Shown here one piece after another: positions 18,529 through 27,325 of a DNA stretch of 64,000 nucleotides. Each line of letters starts with the position of its first letter. Within the stretch, counting starts at the first letter, position 1. Under the pieces are notes generated by a model that was not told the origin of the DNA, made no database searches, and worked only from the letters and a program-made list of their open reading frames with translations. Source of the stretch: Xanthomonas bromi (GTDB lineage Bacteria; Pseudomonadota; Gammaproteobacteria; Xanthomonadales; Xanthomonadaceae); assembly GCF_900092025.1 (NCBI RefSeq), contig NZ_FLTX01000027.1:104545-168544 (forward strand). Reading direction: 5' to 3'. The position numbers and the translations under genes were made by a program.

Positions 18529-19437
18529 ATGAATTATCGCCACGCCTTCCATGCCGGCAACCATGCCGACGTGCTCAAGCACATCGCCCTGCTTGCCTTG
18601 ATCGACACCCTCAAGCGCAAGGACACCCCGTTCTTCGTGCTGGATACCCACGCCGGGCGGGGGCGCTACCAGCTCGGTGGCGAAGAAAGCCGCAAGACCA
18701 ACGAGGCCGATGCAGGCGTGATGCGGCTGATGGCCGAGGCGACCTTGCCCGAGGTGGTCGAGCGCTACCTGCGCGCGGTGCAAGCCGACAACCAGACCGT
18801 CGCCCGCCCGGCCACGCCCGGCCAGAAGCCCATGCGCCCCACGGCCGGCATCCAGCTCAATTACTACCCCGGATCGCCGCTGCTGGCCGCGCAGGCGCTG
18901 CGCGAACAGGACCGCATGGCGTTTTGCGAACTGCAGCCCGACGAAGCCGAAGCGCTCAAGGGCCTGTTCGCCAGGGACAGCCGCGTCCGCGTGCATGCGG
19001 GCGACGGCTATGCGGCAATCCGCGCCTTCCTGCCGCCCCGGGCGGGCGAGACCAAGATCGGCCGCGGGCTGGTGCTGATCGACCCGCCCTACGAATCGCG
19101 GGATGCCGAATACCAGCAGATCGTCCATAGCGTGCGCGAGGTGCTGGCGCGCTGGCCGCAGGCGATTTGCATGGTGTGGTACCCGATCAAGCTGCGCCGC
19201 AGCCTGCAGCCGTTCATGCGCAAGGCCGCCACGCTGCCGGCCAAGTCGGTGCTGGTCGCCGAGCTGCAGGTGCGCCCGGACGATTCGCCGCTGCGTCTGA
19301 CCGGCAGCGGGCTGCTGATCGTCAATGCCCCCTGGCAGTTCGACCAGGCGCTGGCGCCGGCGCTGCCAGTCCTCAAGACACATCTCGGCGAGCCGGGGGC
19401 CTCGACCCGGCTGGAGTGGCTGCGCCAGGACGGCTGA
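18529..19437 (+). CDS. rlmJ: 23S rRNA (adenine-N6) methyltransferase RlmJ
   Basis: 302 residues, MNYRHAFHAGNHADVLKHIA, then DTHAGRGRYQL (SAM loop region) and the N6-adenine MTase motif LVLIDPPYESRDAEYQ (DPPY). Length is slightly above E. coli RlmJ (280). It methylates A2030 of 23S rRNA. It is divergent from creB with about 180 bases between them. Confidence 0.93.
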   Translation: MNYRHAFHAGNHADVLKHIALLALIDTLKRKDTPFFVLDTHAGRGRYQLGGEESRKTNEADAGVMRLMAEATLPEVVERYLRAVQADNQTVARPATPGQKPMRPTAGIQLNYYPGSPLLAAQALREQDRMAFCELQPDEAEALKGLFARDSRVRVHAGDGYAAIRAFLPPRAGETKIGRGLVLIDPPYESRDAEYQQIVHSVREVLARWPQAICMVWYPIKLRRSLQPFMRKAATLPAKSVLVAELQVRPDDSPLRLTGSGLLIVNAPWQFDQALAPALPVLKTHLGEPGASTRLEWLRQDG

Positions 19438-19842
19438 GTCGGCAGACGCCTGCGCGCCACCATCGTCGCGGGCACGGTGCTGCAGGGATGGAAGTGTTGT
19501 CGGTCGATTGGCGCAGTGACTCGGGCCGCACGCGGCGCCGCCGACATGGCCGTTGCCGCAAGCACCGGCAGCGCAGCGTCTATAAGCGGGCGCAGCACCC
19601 GGCGGACCCACGCGCACACGACCACGCCCCGTTTCAATCGCCTTCCGGCCAGCCCGCGCCTGGGCGATTCATCGGCCACACTGCGCCACCGACCACGCTC
19701 ACGACCGGCTCACGACTGCGCTCGTTACAGTTGTGTGGGGAGCACTGCCACCTCCTGTCGGCCCCCGGCGACACACCGGATTCATTCACGGTTTCGCGCC
19801 GGGCTGGTGCCAGAATCTTCCGATCTTTCAGGAACACCGGTC
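19438..19842. other. intergenic, no gene seen
   Basis: 405 bases between rlmJ and a GNAT gene on the same strand. All frames look like Arg/Pro-rich shadows; no repeat shared with other parts of the window and no strong hairpin found. Confidence 0.4.
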
Positions 19843-20385
19843 ATGGCCATTCGTAATCGCATGCCTCCCTGGCATGAAAATTTCAGCCTGCCCAATGGCC
19901 GCATCCTTTTGCTCCGCCCGATCCGTCCCGAGGATGGTCCGCCGCTGCAGGGGGCTTTCAGCCTATTGGGACCGGAGGAAATTCGCGCGCGCTTCGTGCG
20001 CTCCTCCGCCGAAATCACCCCGGAGATGGTGCAGCGCCTCACCCACCCCAATCCCAAGAGCGAAATCGTGCTGGTCGCTGCCGAGCAGTTGCCGCCCGGC
20101 GAAGCGCTGGTAGGTGCGGTCGCGCGCGCCGCGCTGGTGCCGGGCACGCGTCAGGCCGAATACACCATTCTGGTCAGCAGCTTCGTCGCCGGCCAGGGGC
20201 TGGGGCGGCAGCTGATGCGCAAACTGGTCAAGTGGGCAAGGCGCAAATATCTGGATTGCCTGTTCGGCGACGTGCTGCAAAGCAACGTGCCGATGCTGCA
20301 GTTGGCCGAGTCGCTGGGCTTCAAGCCGCAGGCGCATCCGGATTCGCCGGAGCTTGTGCGGATGGTGCTGGAGCTGGATGCTTGA
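19843..20385 (+). CDS. GNAT-family N-acetyltransferase
   Basis: 180 residues, MAIRNRMPPWHENFSLPNGR. The core reads LLLRPIRPEDGPPLQGAFSL, then the acetyl-CoA loop FVAGQGLGRQLMRKLVKWAR and VPMLQLAESLGFKPQAHPD. This resembles the GNAT module found in or near Pat-type protein acetyltransferases, but it is stand-alone here. Substrate unknown. Start chosen at 19843 because earlier in-frame codons are shadow-like. Confidence 0.85.
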   Translation: MAIRNRMPPWHENFSLPNGRILLLRPIRPEDGPPLQGAFSLLGPEEIRARFVRSSAEITPEMVQRLTHPNPKSEIVLVAAEQLPPGEALVGAVARAALVPGTRQAEYTILVSSFVAGQGLGRQLMRKLVKWARRKYLDCLFGDVLQSNVPMLQLAESLGFKPQAHPDSPELVRMVLELDA

Positions 20386-20391
20386 GTTGCT

Positions 20392-20412
20392 GGAATTGGG
20401 AATTGGGAATTG
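20392..20412. repeat. short tandem repeat, 3 x GGAATTG
   Basis: Three perfect heptamers GGAATTG directly after the GNAT stop codon, followed by a degenerate fourth unit. Such GAATTGGG runs are a common intergenic slippage tract in Xanthomonas genomes. Confidence 0.85.
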
Positions 20413-20677
20413 GGGATTCGTTAAAAGCGCTTTGGCTGTTGGTTTGATGCGGATCTTTGCCCGCCCGCGGTCGCGGGACACGCCCCGGGTACGGCCTTGG
20501 GCGCTCTTCTGCGGCATCCAGTGCGCGTAAGGCGGGACCTGTCGATCGGGTTGGTACACACGAGAGCCGCACAGACGCGTTCCAAGTCGGTCAATCGTTA
20601 GCTTCGCCCATCGCCCTGGCGGTGGCCTCTCAAGTTTCAGAACGAAGCTATCCGCGGTAGCGGCCACCGACCACGCA

Positions 20678-20820
20678 ATGCCCTGCTTTCAATTGGCCAC
20701 CAGCCAACTGTCTGGCGCGGTGTCCTCGCCGCTTGCGGGACCGTTGGCGGCATGGATGCCGCCATCGAGCCTACACCGACGTACTTGCGGCGTGTCCTGC
20801 AAGCGGTGAGGACGCCGCGC
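20678..20820 (+). repeat. structured dispersed intergenic repeat, copy A
   Basis: Shares most of its length with 45990-46145, including CTCGCCGCTTGCGGGACCGT and ATGCCGCCATCGAGCC. Nested inverted repeats are evident. The outer arms are GTCCTCGCCGCTTGCGGGA (20722-20740) and TCCTGCAAGCGGTGAGGAC (20795-20813), pairing at 17 of 19 positions. An inner perfect 8-bp stem GGCGGCAT/ATGCCGCC (20746-20763) has a two-base loop. The element lies in the leader region of mfd, 150-290 bases before its start. Confidence 0.8.
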
Positions 20821-20965
20821 ACTCGACCAACAGCCCGGCTTGATACGTGTTCCAGACACTCGGCACAACGCGCGCGCCCCGCAGCGCCCACGCTGGGCCG
20901 CCCGGCGTCTCCTTTCACACCAGATGGACCGGCCACAGTGGGGGCTCTGATAAAATCGTGGGCTG

Positions 20966-23900
20966 ATGCCGTCGCCTACCTTCCCCTCTCCGCCGCTGCC
21001 CAAGTCCGGCCAGCTCCGCGCCTACTGGCGCGCCCCGTCCTCTCCGACTGCGCTGGCGTGGTCGATCGCACGGGCAGCCGAGGCGCATGCCGGCCCGCTG
21101 CTGGTGATCGCACGCGATAACCAGAGCGCACATCAGCTCGAAGCCGATCTGCATGCCTTGCTCGGCGAACACGCGGCGCTACCGGTGGTGCCGTTTCCCG
21201 ATTGGGAAACCCTGCCCTACGACCAGTTCAGCCCGCACCCGGAAATCATCAGCCAGCGTCTGGCCGCCCTGCACCGCCTGCCCGGCTTGACCAAGGGCGT
21301 GGTGATCGTGCCGGTGCAGACGCTGCTGCAGCAGCTGTCGCCGCTGAGCTACATCGTCGGCGGCAGTTTCGATCTCACCGTCGGCCAGCGACTGGATCTG
21401 GATGCGGAAAAACGCCGTCTGGAAAGCGCGGGCTACCGCAATGTGCCGCAGGTGATGGACCCGGGCGATTTTGCGGTGCGCGGCGGCCTGCTGGACGTCT
21501 TTCCGATGGGCGCGGACACGCCTTTGCGCGTCGAATTGCTGGACGAAGACATCGATTCGATCCGCGTGTTCGATCCGGAATCGCAGCGTTCCATGGACAA
21601 GGTGGACGCGGTCAAGATGCTCCCGGGTCGCGAAGTGCCGATGGACGATGCCAGCGTGGAGCGCGTGCTGGCCTGCCTGCGCGAACGCTTCGACGTGGAT
21701 ACCCGGCGCAGCGCGCTGTATCAGGATCTCAAATCCGGGCTGGCGCCGTCGGGCATCGAGTATTACCTGCCGATGTTCTTCGCCCAGACCGCAACGCTGT
21801 TCGATTATCTGGACAAGCGCGTGCTGCCGGTGATCGCCACCGGCGTGTCCAATGCCGCCGATACGTTCTGGACGCAGGCGCAACACCGCTACGAGCAACG
21901 CCGCCACGATGTAGAGCGCCCGCTGCTGCCACCGGAGGAGTTGTACCAATCGCCGGACGCGCTGCGCGAGCGGCTCAACAAGCTGGCGCGCATCGAGGTG
22001 TGGGCCAGCGATCATGCGCGCATCGAGGACGCCGTCGCGCTCGGCGACCAACCGTTGCCGCCGCTGCCGGTGGCTGCCAAAGACGCCCCGGCAGGCCAGG
22101 CGCTGGCCTCGTTCCTGAGCCATTACCCGGGCCGCGTGCTGGTCGCCGCCGATTCCGCCGGTCGCCGCGAAGCCTTGATGGAAGTATTGGCCGCCGCGCA
22201 GTTGAAGCCGGAGGTGGTGGCCGATGTGCCGGCCTTCCTGGCGGGCACGCTGCGCTTCGGCATTACGGTGGCGCCGCTGGAAGACGGCTTCGCGCTGGAT
22301 CAGCCGCAGATTGCGCTGCTGACCGAGCGCCAGCTGTTCCCGGAGCGGGCCAACCAACCGCGCCGCACGCGCCGGGTCGGACGCGAGCCGGAGGCGATCA
22401 TCCGCGATCTGGGCGAACTGTCCGAAGGCGCGCCGATCGTGCACGAAGACCACGGTGTGGGCCGTTACCGCGGCCTGATCGTGCTCGACGCCGGCGGCAT
22501 GCCCGGCGAGTTCCTGGAAATCGAATACGCCAAGGGCGACCGGCTGTATGTGCCGGTGGCACAGCTGCACCTGATCAGCCGCTATTCCGGCGCTTCGGCC
22601 GACACCGCGCCGCTGCATTCGCTGGGCGGCGAGCAATGGACCAAGGCCAAGCGCAAGGCGGCCGAAAAGGTTCGCGACGTCGCTGCCGAATTGTTGGAAA
22701 TCCAGGCACGTCGCCGTGCGCGTGCGGGTCTGGCGCTGCAGGTAGACCGCGCGATGTACGAACCGTTCGCGGCCGGCTTTCCGTTCGAAGAAACCACCGA
22801 CCAGCTCGCGGCCATCGATGCCACGCTGCGCGATCTGGGCAGCAGCCAGCCGATGGACCGCGTGGTCTGCGGCGACGTGGGCTTCGGCAAGACCGAAGTC
22901 GCAGTGCGCGCAGCGTTCGCCGCGGCCAGCGCCGGCAAGCAGGTCGCCGTGCTGGTGCCGACCACATTGCTGGCCGAACAGCACTACCGCAATTTCCGCG
23001 ACCGCTTCGCCGATTACCCGATGAAGGTGGAAGTGCTGTCGCGCTTCAAGAGCACCAAGGAAATCAAGGCCGAACTGGAGAAGGTCGCCAGCGGCGAGAT
23101 CGACGTGATCATCGGCACGCACCGCTTGCTACAGCCGGACGTGAAGTTCAAGGATCTCGGCCTGGTCGTGGTCGACGAGGAACAACGCTTCGGCGTGCGG
23201 CAGAAGGAAGCGCTCAAGGCGATGCGCGCCAACGTGCATCTGCTCACGCTCACCGCCACGCCGATCCCGCGCACGCTCAATATGGCCATGGCCGGCCTGC
23301 GCGATCTATCGATCATTGCCACCCCGCCGCCGAACCGGCTGGCGGTGCAGACCTTCATCACCGCCTGGGACAACACGCTGCTGCGCGAAGCGTTCCAGCG
23401 CGAACTCAGCCGCGGTGGCCAGCTGTATTTCTTGCACAACGATGTGGAAAGCATCGTGCGGATGCAGCGCGATCTTTCCGAACTGGTGCCCGAGGCCCGC
23501 ATCGGCATCGCGCACGGGCAGATGCCCGAGCGCGAGCTGGAACGGGTGATGCTGGATTTCCAGAAACAACGCTTCAACGTGCTGCTGTCGACCACGATCA
23601 TCGAATCGGGCATCGACATTCCCAACGCCAATACCATCATCATCAACCGCGCCGACCGCTTCGGTCTTGCGCAGTTGCATCAGCTGCGCGGCCGCGTGGG
23701 CCGTTCGCATCACCGCGCCTATGCGTACCTGGTGGTGCCGGACCGGCGCGCAATGACCTCCGACGCAGAAAAGCGCCTGGAAGCCATCGCCTCGATGGAC
23801 GAACTGGGCGCGGGCTTTACCCTGGCGACGCACGATCTGGAAATCCGCGGCGCCGGCGAATTGCTCGGCGAAGACCAGAGCGGGCAGATGGCCGAGGTCG

Positions 23901-24430
23901 GTTTCAGCCTGTACACCGAGCTGCTGGAGCGCGCGGTGCGCAGCATCCGCCAGGGCAAGCTGCCCGACCTGGATGCCGGCGAAGAAGTGCGTGGCGCCGA
24001 GGTGGAGCTGCACGTGGCATCGCTGATTCCCGAAGATTACCTGCCGGACGTGCATACCCGCCTGACGCTGTACAAGCGCATTTCCAGTGCACGCGACCCC
24101 GATGCGTTGCGCGAATTGCAGGTGGAGATGATCGACCGCTTCGGCCTGCTGCCGGATCCGGTCAAGCATCTGTTCGCCATTGCCGAGCTCAAGCTGCAGG
24201 CCAATGCCTTGGGGATCCGCAAGCTGGATCTGGGCGAAAACGGCGGGCGGCTGGTGTTCGAGGCCAAGCCGGCGATCGACCCGATGACCATCATCCAGAT
24301 GATCCAGAAGCAGCCGAAGATCTACACCATGGATGGCCCGGACAAGCTGCGCATCAAGCTGCCGATGCCCGAGGGCGCGGACCGCTTCAACACCGCACGC
24401 GGTTTGTTGGCCGCGCTTGCGCCGGACTGA
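20966..24430 (+). CDS. mfd: transcription-repair coupling factor Mfd
   Basis: 1154 residues, the normal length. N-terminal UvrB-like module (PFPDWETLPYDQFSPHPEII), RNA-polymerase-interacting CarD-like domain (GAPIVHEDHGVGRYRGLIVL), then the RecG-like translocase with Walker A VCGDVGFGKTEVAVRAAF, DEEQ box LVVVDEEQRFGVRQKE, motif III LTLTATPIPRTLNMAM, and motif VI QLHQLRGRVGRSHHRAYAY. The C-terminal TRCF domain contains HVASLIPEDYLPDVHTRLTL. It removes stalled RNA polymerase and recruits UvrA in the cytoplasm. A strong hairpin follows the gene. Confidence 0.97.
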   Translation: MPSPTFPSPPLPKSGQLRAYWRAPSSPTALAWSIARAAEAHAGPLLVIARDNQSAHQLEADLHALLGEHAALPVVPFPDWETLPYDQFSPHPEIISQRLAALHRLPGLTKGVVIVPVQTLLQQLSPLSYIVGGSFDLTVGQRLDLDAEKRRLESAGYRNVPQVMDPGDFAVRGGLLDVFPMGADTPLRVELLDEDIDSIRVFDPESQRSMDKVDAVKMLPGREVPMDDASVERVLACLRERFDVDTRRSALYQDLKSGLAPSGIEYYLPMFFAQTATLFDYLDKRVLPVIATGVSNAADTFWTQAQHRYEQRRHDVERPLLPPEELYQSPDALRERLNKLARIEVWASDHARIEDAVALGDQPLPPLPVAAKDAPAGQALASFLSHYPGRVLVAADSAGRREALMEVLAAAQLKPEVVADVPAFLAGTLRFGITVAPLEDGFALDQPQIALLTERQLFPERANQPRRTRRVGREPEAIIRDLGELSEGAPIVHEDHGVGRYRGLIVLDAGGMPGEFLEIEYAKGDRLYVPVAQLHLISRYSGASADTAPLHSLGGEQWTKAKRKAAEKVRDVAAELLEIQARRRARAGLALQVDRAMYEPFAAGFPFEETTDQLAAIDATLRDLGSSQPMDRVVCGDVGFGKTEVAVRAAFAAASAGKQVAVLVPTTLLAEQHYRNFRDRFADYPMKVEVLSRFKSTKEIKAELEKVASGEIDVIIGTHRLLQPDVKFKDLGLVVVDEEQRFGVRQKEALKAMRANVHLLTLTATPIPRTLNMAMAGLRDLSIIATPPPNRLAVQTFITAWDNTLLREAFQRELSRGGQLYFLHNDVESIVRMQRDLSELVPEARIGIAHGQMPERELERVMLDFQKQRFNVLLSTTIIESGIDIPNANTIIINRADRFGLAQLHQLRGRVGRSHHRAYAYLVVPDRRAMTSDAEKRLEAIASMDELGAGFTLATHDLEIRGAGELLGEDQSGQMAEVGFSLYTELLERAVRSIRQGKLPDLDAGEEVRGAEVELHVASLIPEDYLPDVHTRLTLYKRISSARDPDALRELQVEMIDRFGLLPDPVKHLFAIAELKLQANALGIRKLDLGENGGRLVFEAKPAIDPMTIIQMIQKQPKIYTMDGPDKLRIKLPMPEGADRFNTARGLLAALAPD

Positions 24431-24481
24431 AGCGTAACGCGGCGTTCGACGGCGTCGCAACAGACTCGACCGCAACTGGAG

Positions 24482-24518
24482 GCCCTGCACGCAGGTGGGC
24501 ACCACCTGCGTGCAGGGC
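24482..24518 (+). terminator. strong hairpin after mfd
   Basis: Perfect inverted repeat CCCTGCACGCAGGTGG / CCACCTGCGTGCAGGG with a three-base loop, extendable to 17 bp, about 50 bases after the mfd stop. No T-tract follows, as is common in high-GC genomes. Confidence 0.7.
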
Positions 24519-24746
24519 GTGCTCACGATCTGTCTCCAACACCACATCGATCTGCATTGCACGCAACGGGCTGGCAGCCCTTGCGCCTGCTCGATCTGCT
24601 CTGCTCGAGCATGTTTGAAACACGCGCGCATTGTCCCGGGACTGTCCGGGACAAACACCGTATGAGCCTGCTTGCGACAAACCTGAGCAGTTAATTCCAA
24701 AACTGCTACTACATCTCACATTTACGTCATTCGACTGAATTTGACC

Positions 24747-24772
24747 TAAATATTCCAGCGGGGCGCCGATAC
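24747..24772 (+). promoter_or_regulatory. FliA (sigma-28)-like promoter for the chemotaxis operon
   Basis: TAAA at 24747-24750 and GCCGATAC at 24765-24772 with 14 bases between. The flagellar sigma-28 consensus is TAAA-N15-GCCGATAA, so both boxes match well (the -10 in 7 of 8) and spacing is one base short. It lies 113 bases upstream of the first gene of an operon of chemotaxis genes, the expected FliA regulon. Box match is seen; usage is inference. Confidence 0.7.
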
Positions 24773-24884
24773 CTGCATAGACCGGCATGACACCGCGTGC
24801 AGAGCAACGCCACGCAGATCCATGCCACCGCGACCTTCTCCCCCGCGTCATCGCACCCAACGTGCGGCAGCGCTTGAGGCACAC

Positions 24885-25214
24885 ATGAACATGCCACTGT
24901 CCGATCTACCTGCTCCGCTGACGCTTGCCCTGGAGGGCGAGATGACCATTCGCCGTGCCGCCGAGCTCAAGCCGCTGCTGCAGCCGGCCCTGCTGCATCC
25001 CGGTGGATTGCATCTGGATCTGGCCGCCGTCAGCGAGATCGACACCACCGGTCTGCAATTGCTGCTAGCCACCAAGCAGGCGATCCAGGCCGATGGCCGG
25101 CCGTTTTCGCTGACCGATTCCAGCCGCGCGGTGGTCGATGTGATCGAACTGCTCGGCCTGCTCGAGGCCCTGTACCCGCATGCGGTTGCAGGCCTGGGCG
25201 AACGAATTCATTAA
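24885..25214 (+). CDS. STAS-domain protein (anti-sigma-factor antagonist-like)
   Basis: 109 residues, MNMPLSDLPAPLTLALEGEM. STAS fold with LHLDLAAVSEIDTTGLQLLL, where the residue at the usual phosphorylation site is Thr (DTTGLQ). It ends 18 bases before cheA, so it is the first gene of the operon. STAS proteins act as phospho-switches or scaffolds; as the leading gene of a chemotaxis operon it may modulate CheA or an anti-sigma partner, but no partner kinase is visible. Start chosen at 24885 over an upstream in-frame ATG at 24822 whose translation looks spurious. Confidence 0.85.
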   Translation: MNMPLSDLPAPLTLALEGEMTIRRAAELKPLLQPALLHPGGLHLDLAAVSEIDTTGLQLLLATKQAIQADGRPFSLTDSSRAVVDVIELLGLLEALYPHAVAGLGERIH

Positions 25215-25232
25215 AGGACCGGTGGCGCGCTA

Positions 25233-27257
25233 ATGGATATGAACCAACTGATGCAGACCTTTCTGGCCGAAAGCCGGGACCTGCTCGAAGACATGGAACG
25301 CCATCTGCTCGAAGCCGAGCGTGGCGAATCGTCGCCCGATGCGGTCAATGCCATCTTCCGCGCCGCGCACACCATCAAGGGCTCCGGCGGCCTGTTCGAT
25401 CTACCGCAGCTGGTCGGCTTCACCCATGTCGTGGAAAGCGTGCTGGATCTGGTGCGCGACGAAGCGCTGACCCTGAGCTCGGAACTGGTCGGGCTGCTGC
25501 TGGTGTGCTGCGACCATATCCATGCCCTGGTCGAAACCGCTGCAGACCCCAGCCACGCCGACCCGGCCGCCCTGGCTGCCGAAGCCGAGCCGCTGCTGGC
25601 GCAACTGCAGACCTACCTGCAAAGCAGCGCGTGCGGCGTCACCGCGACCGCCATCCAGCACAGTACGCCGGAAAAACAGAGCGGTTACTGGCGCATCACC
25701 CTGAGACTGTTTGCCGACGCGCTACGCTTCGGCAACTCGCCGCTCAAGCTGATCCGCAACCTGCGCAGCCTGGGCTCGGTCGAATCGATCGGCACCGATA
25801 TCAGCCAGTTGCCGGTCTTCGACGACCTCGATCCGGAAGCCAATTACCTGGGCTTCCAGATCCTGTTGCGCAGCGATGCCGACCGCGCCGCGATCGAGGA
25901 CGTGTTCGAATTCGTCCGCGAAGATTGCGATCTGGAGATCCTGGCCGTGCCGGCGCCGACCGACAGTGCCGAGCTTGCCGCGCGCGCGCCGACTGCGGTT
26001 GCAGTGGCGCCAACTGCGGCAATTGCACTTGCCGCAGTGCCAGCTGCTGCGTCGGCTGCGGCACCCGCACGCGCCGCAGCCGATGCAGGCGCACGCAACG
26101 CCGACGCGCGCTCCATCCGCGTGGATGCCGACAAGCTCGATCGCATGATCGATCTGGTCGGCGAACTCATCATTGCCGTGTCCAGCACCAACGCCAATGC
26201 GCAACGCACCGGCGATGCGCAATTGCTGGAATCGGCCTCGATCCTGGCCGGCCTGGTCGAAGACGTGCGCGAAAGCGCGTTGCAGCTGCGCATGGTCAAG
26301 ATCGGCAGCACCTTCAGCCGCTTCCAGCGCGTGGTGCACGATGTCGCGCGCGAGCTCGGCAAGGACATCGCCCTGGTGGTGGCCGGCGAAGACACCGAAC
26401 TGGACAAGTCGGTGGTGGAAAAGATCGGCGACCCGCTCACCCATCTGGTGCGCAATGCGATGGACCACGGCATCGAACCGGCTGACGTACGCGTGACGCG
26501 CGGCAAGCCTGCGCGCGGCACCGTTGGGCTCAACGCGTATCACGACTCCGGCAGTATCGTCATCCAGATCACCGACGATGGCGGCGGCTTGAACCGCGAC
26601 CGCATCCTGGCCAAAGCGCTCGAACGTGGCCTGATCGAACCGGGCCGCCAACTCAGCGACCGCGACGTGTTCGCGATGATTTTCGAACCGGGCTTTTCCA
26701 CCGCAGAGAAGGTCACCAATCTGTCCGGGCGCGGCGTCGGCATGGACGTGGTCAAGCGCAACATCACCGCGCTGCGCGGCACGGTCGAGATCGACAGCGC
26801 TGCCGGATTGGGCACCACCATTTCGGTACGCCTGCCGCTGACGCTGGCCATCATCAACGGCTTTCAGGTCGGCGTGGGCAAATCGGTCTTCGTGGTGCCG
26901 CTGGATGTCGTCGAAGAGTGCGTGGAGTTCACGCCCGACTACGCCAGCGACTACATCGACCTGCGCGGCAGCGTGTTGCCGTATGTCCGTCTGCGCGAGT
27001 TGTTCGCGCTGGGCGGCAAGACCCCGTCGCGCGAAAGCATCGTGGTGATCCGCCAGGGCGCGCAGCGTTTCGGCCTGGTCGTGGACACCCTGCTGGGCGA
27101 ATGGCAGACGGTGATCAAGCCGTTGTCCAAGGTCTTCGCGCAGGTCAAAGGTATCAGCGGGTCGAGCATTCTGGGCAGCGGCGATGTCGCGCTGATTCTG
27201 GATGTGCCCAGCCTGATTCAGCAATTGCACCCTAACCAGGACGCGTTGGCTGCCTGA
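25233..27257 (+). CDS. cheA: chemotaxis histidine kinase CheA
   Basis: 674 residues. HPt domain with phospho-accepting His46 in IFRAAHTIKGSGGLFDLPQL. A P2-like region (about 145-235, SGYWRITLRLFADALRF) is followed by an Ala-rich linker (about 250-290). Dimerisation helices begin IRVDADKLDRMIDLVGELI. ATPase boxes: N-box LVRNAMDHGIEPADV, G1 ITDDGGGLNRDRIL, F/G2 IFEPGFSTAEKVTNLSGRGV. The C-terminal CheW-like P5 starts about VGVGKSVFVVPLDVVEECVE. It phosphorylates response regulators under receptor control. In this operon the likely targets are CheB and the REC-EAL protein. Confidence 0.97.
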   Translation: MDMNQLMQTFLAESRDLLEDMERHLLEAERGESSPDAVNAIFRAAHTIKGSGGLFDLPQLVGFTHVVESVLDLVRDEALTLSSELVGLLLVCCDHIHALVETAADPSHADPAALAAEAEPLLAQLQTYLQSSACGVTATAIQHSTPEKQSGYWRITLRLFADALRFGNSPLKLIRNLRSLGSVESIGTDISQLPVFDDLDPEANYLGFQILLRSDADRAAIEDVFEFVREDCDLEILAVPAPTDSAELAARAPTAVAVAPTAAIALAAVPAAASAAAPARAAADAGARNADARSIRVDADKLDRMIDLVGELIIAVSSTNANAQRTGDAQLLESASILAGLVEDVRESALQLRMVKIGSTFSRFQRVVHDVARELGKDIALVVAGEDTELDKSVVEKIGDPLTHLVRNAMDHGIEPADVRVTRGKPARGTVGLNAYHDSGSIVIQITDDGGGLNRDRILAKALERGLIEPGRQLSDRDVFAMIFEPGFSTAEKVTNLSGRGVGMDVVKRNITALRGTVEIDSAAGLGTTISVRLPLTLAIINGFQVGVGKSVFVVPLDVVEECVEFTPDYASDYIDLRGSVLPYVRLRELFALGGKTPSRESIVVIRQGAQRFGLVVDTLLGEWQTVIKPLSKVFAQVKGISGSSILGSGDVALILDVPSLIQQLHPNQDALAA

Positions 27258-27325
27258 GCGCGCTCACCACCGCTACCGCACAAATCGCGTCGTTTGTCGT
27301 TACCTGACCCCAGGAAGCCACCGCC

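Larger units (their letters stand above)
20386..20965. other. long intergenic region before mfd carrying repeats
   Basis: 580 bases without a gene. It holds a three-copy heptamer (20392-20412) and the structured dispersed repeat (20678-20820) described separately. The last ~100 bases presumably contain the mfd promoter; GATAAAATC at about 20948 is the most promoter-like A/T stretch. Confidence 0.5.
24431..24884. other. intergenic between mfd and chemotaxis operon
   Basis: 454 bases with no gene. It contains the mfd terminator hairpin (24482-24518) and, in an AT-rich block from about 24690, the FliA-like promoter (24747-24772) described separately. Confidence 0.6.

Noticed and set aside
21202..24618. 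1138-codon second plus-strand frame over mfd
   Set aside because: Arg/Gly-rich out-of-frame shadow of mfd, produced by high GC at third positions.
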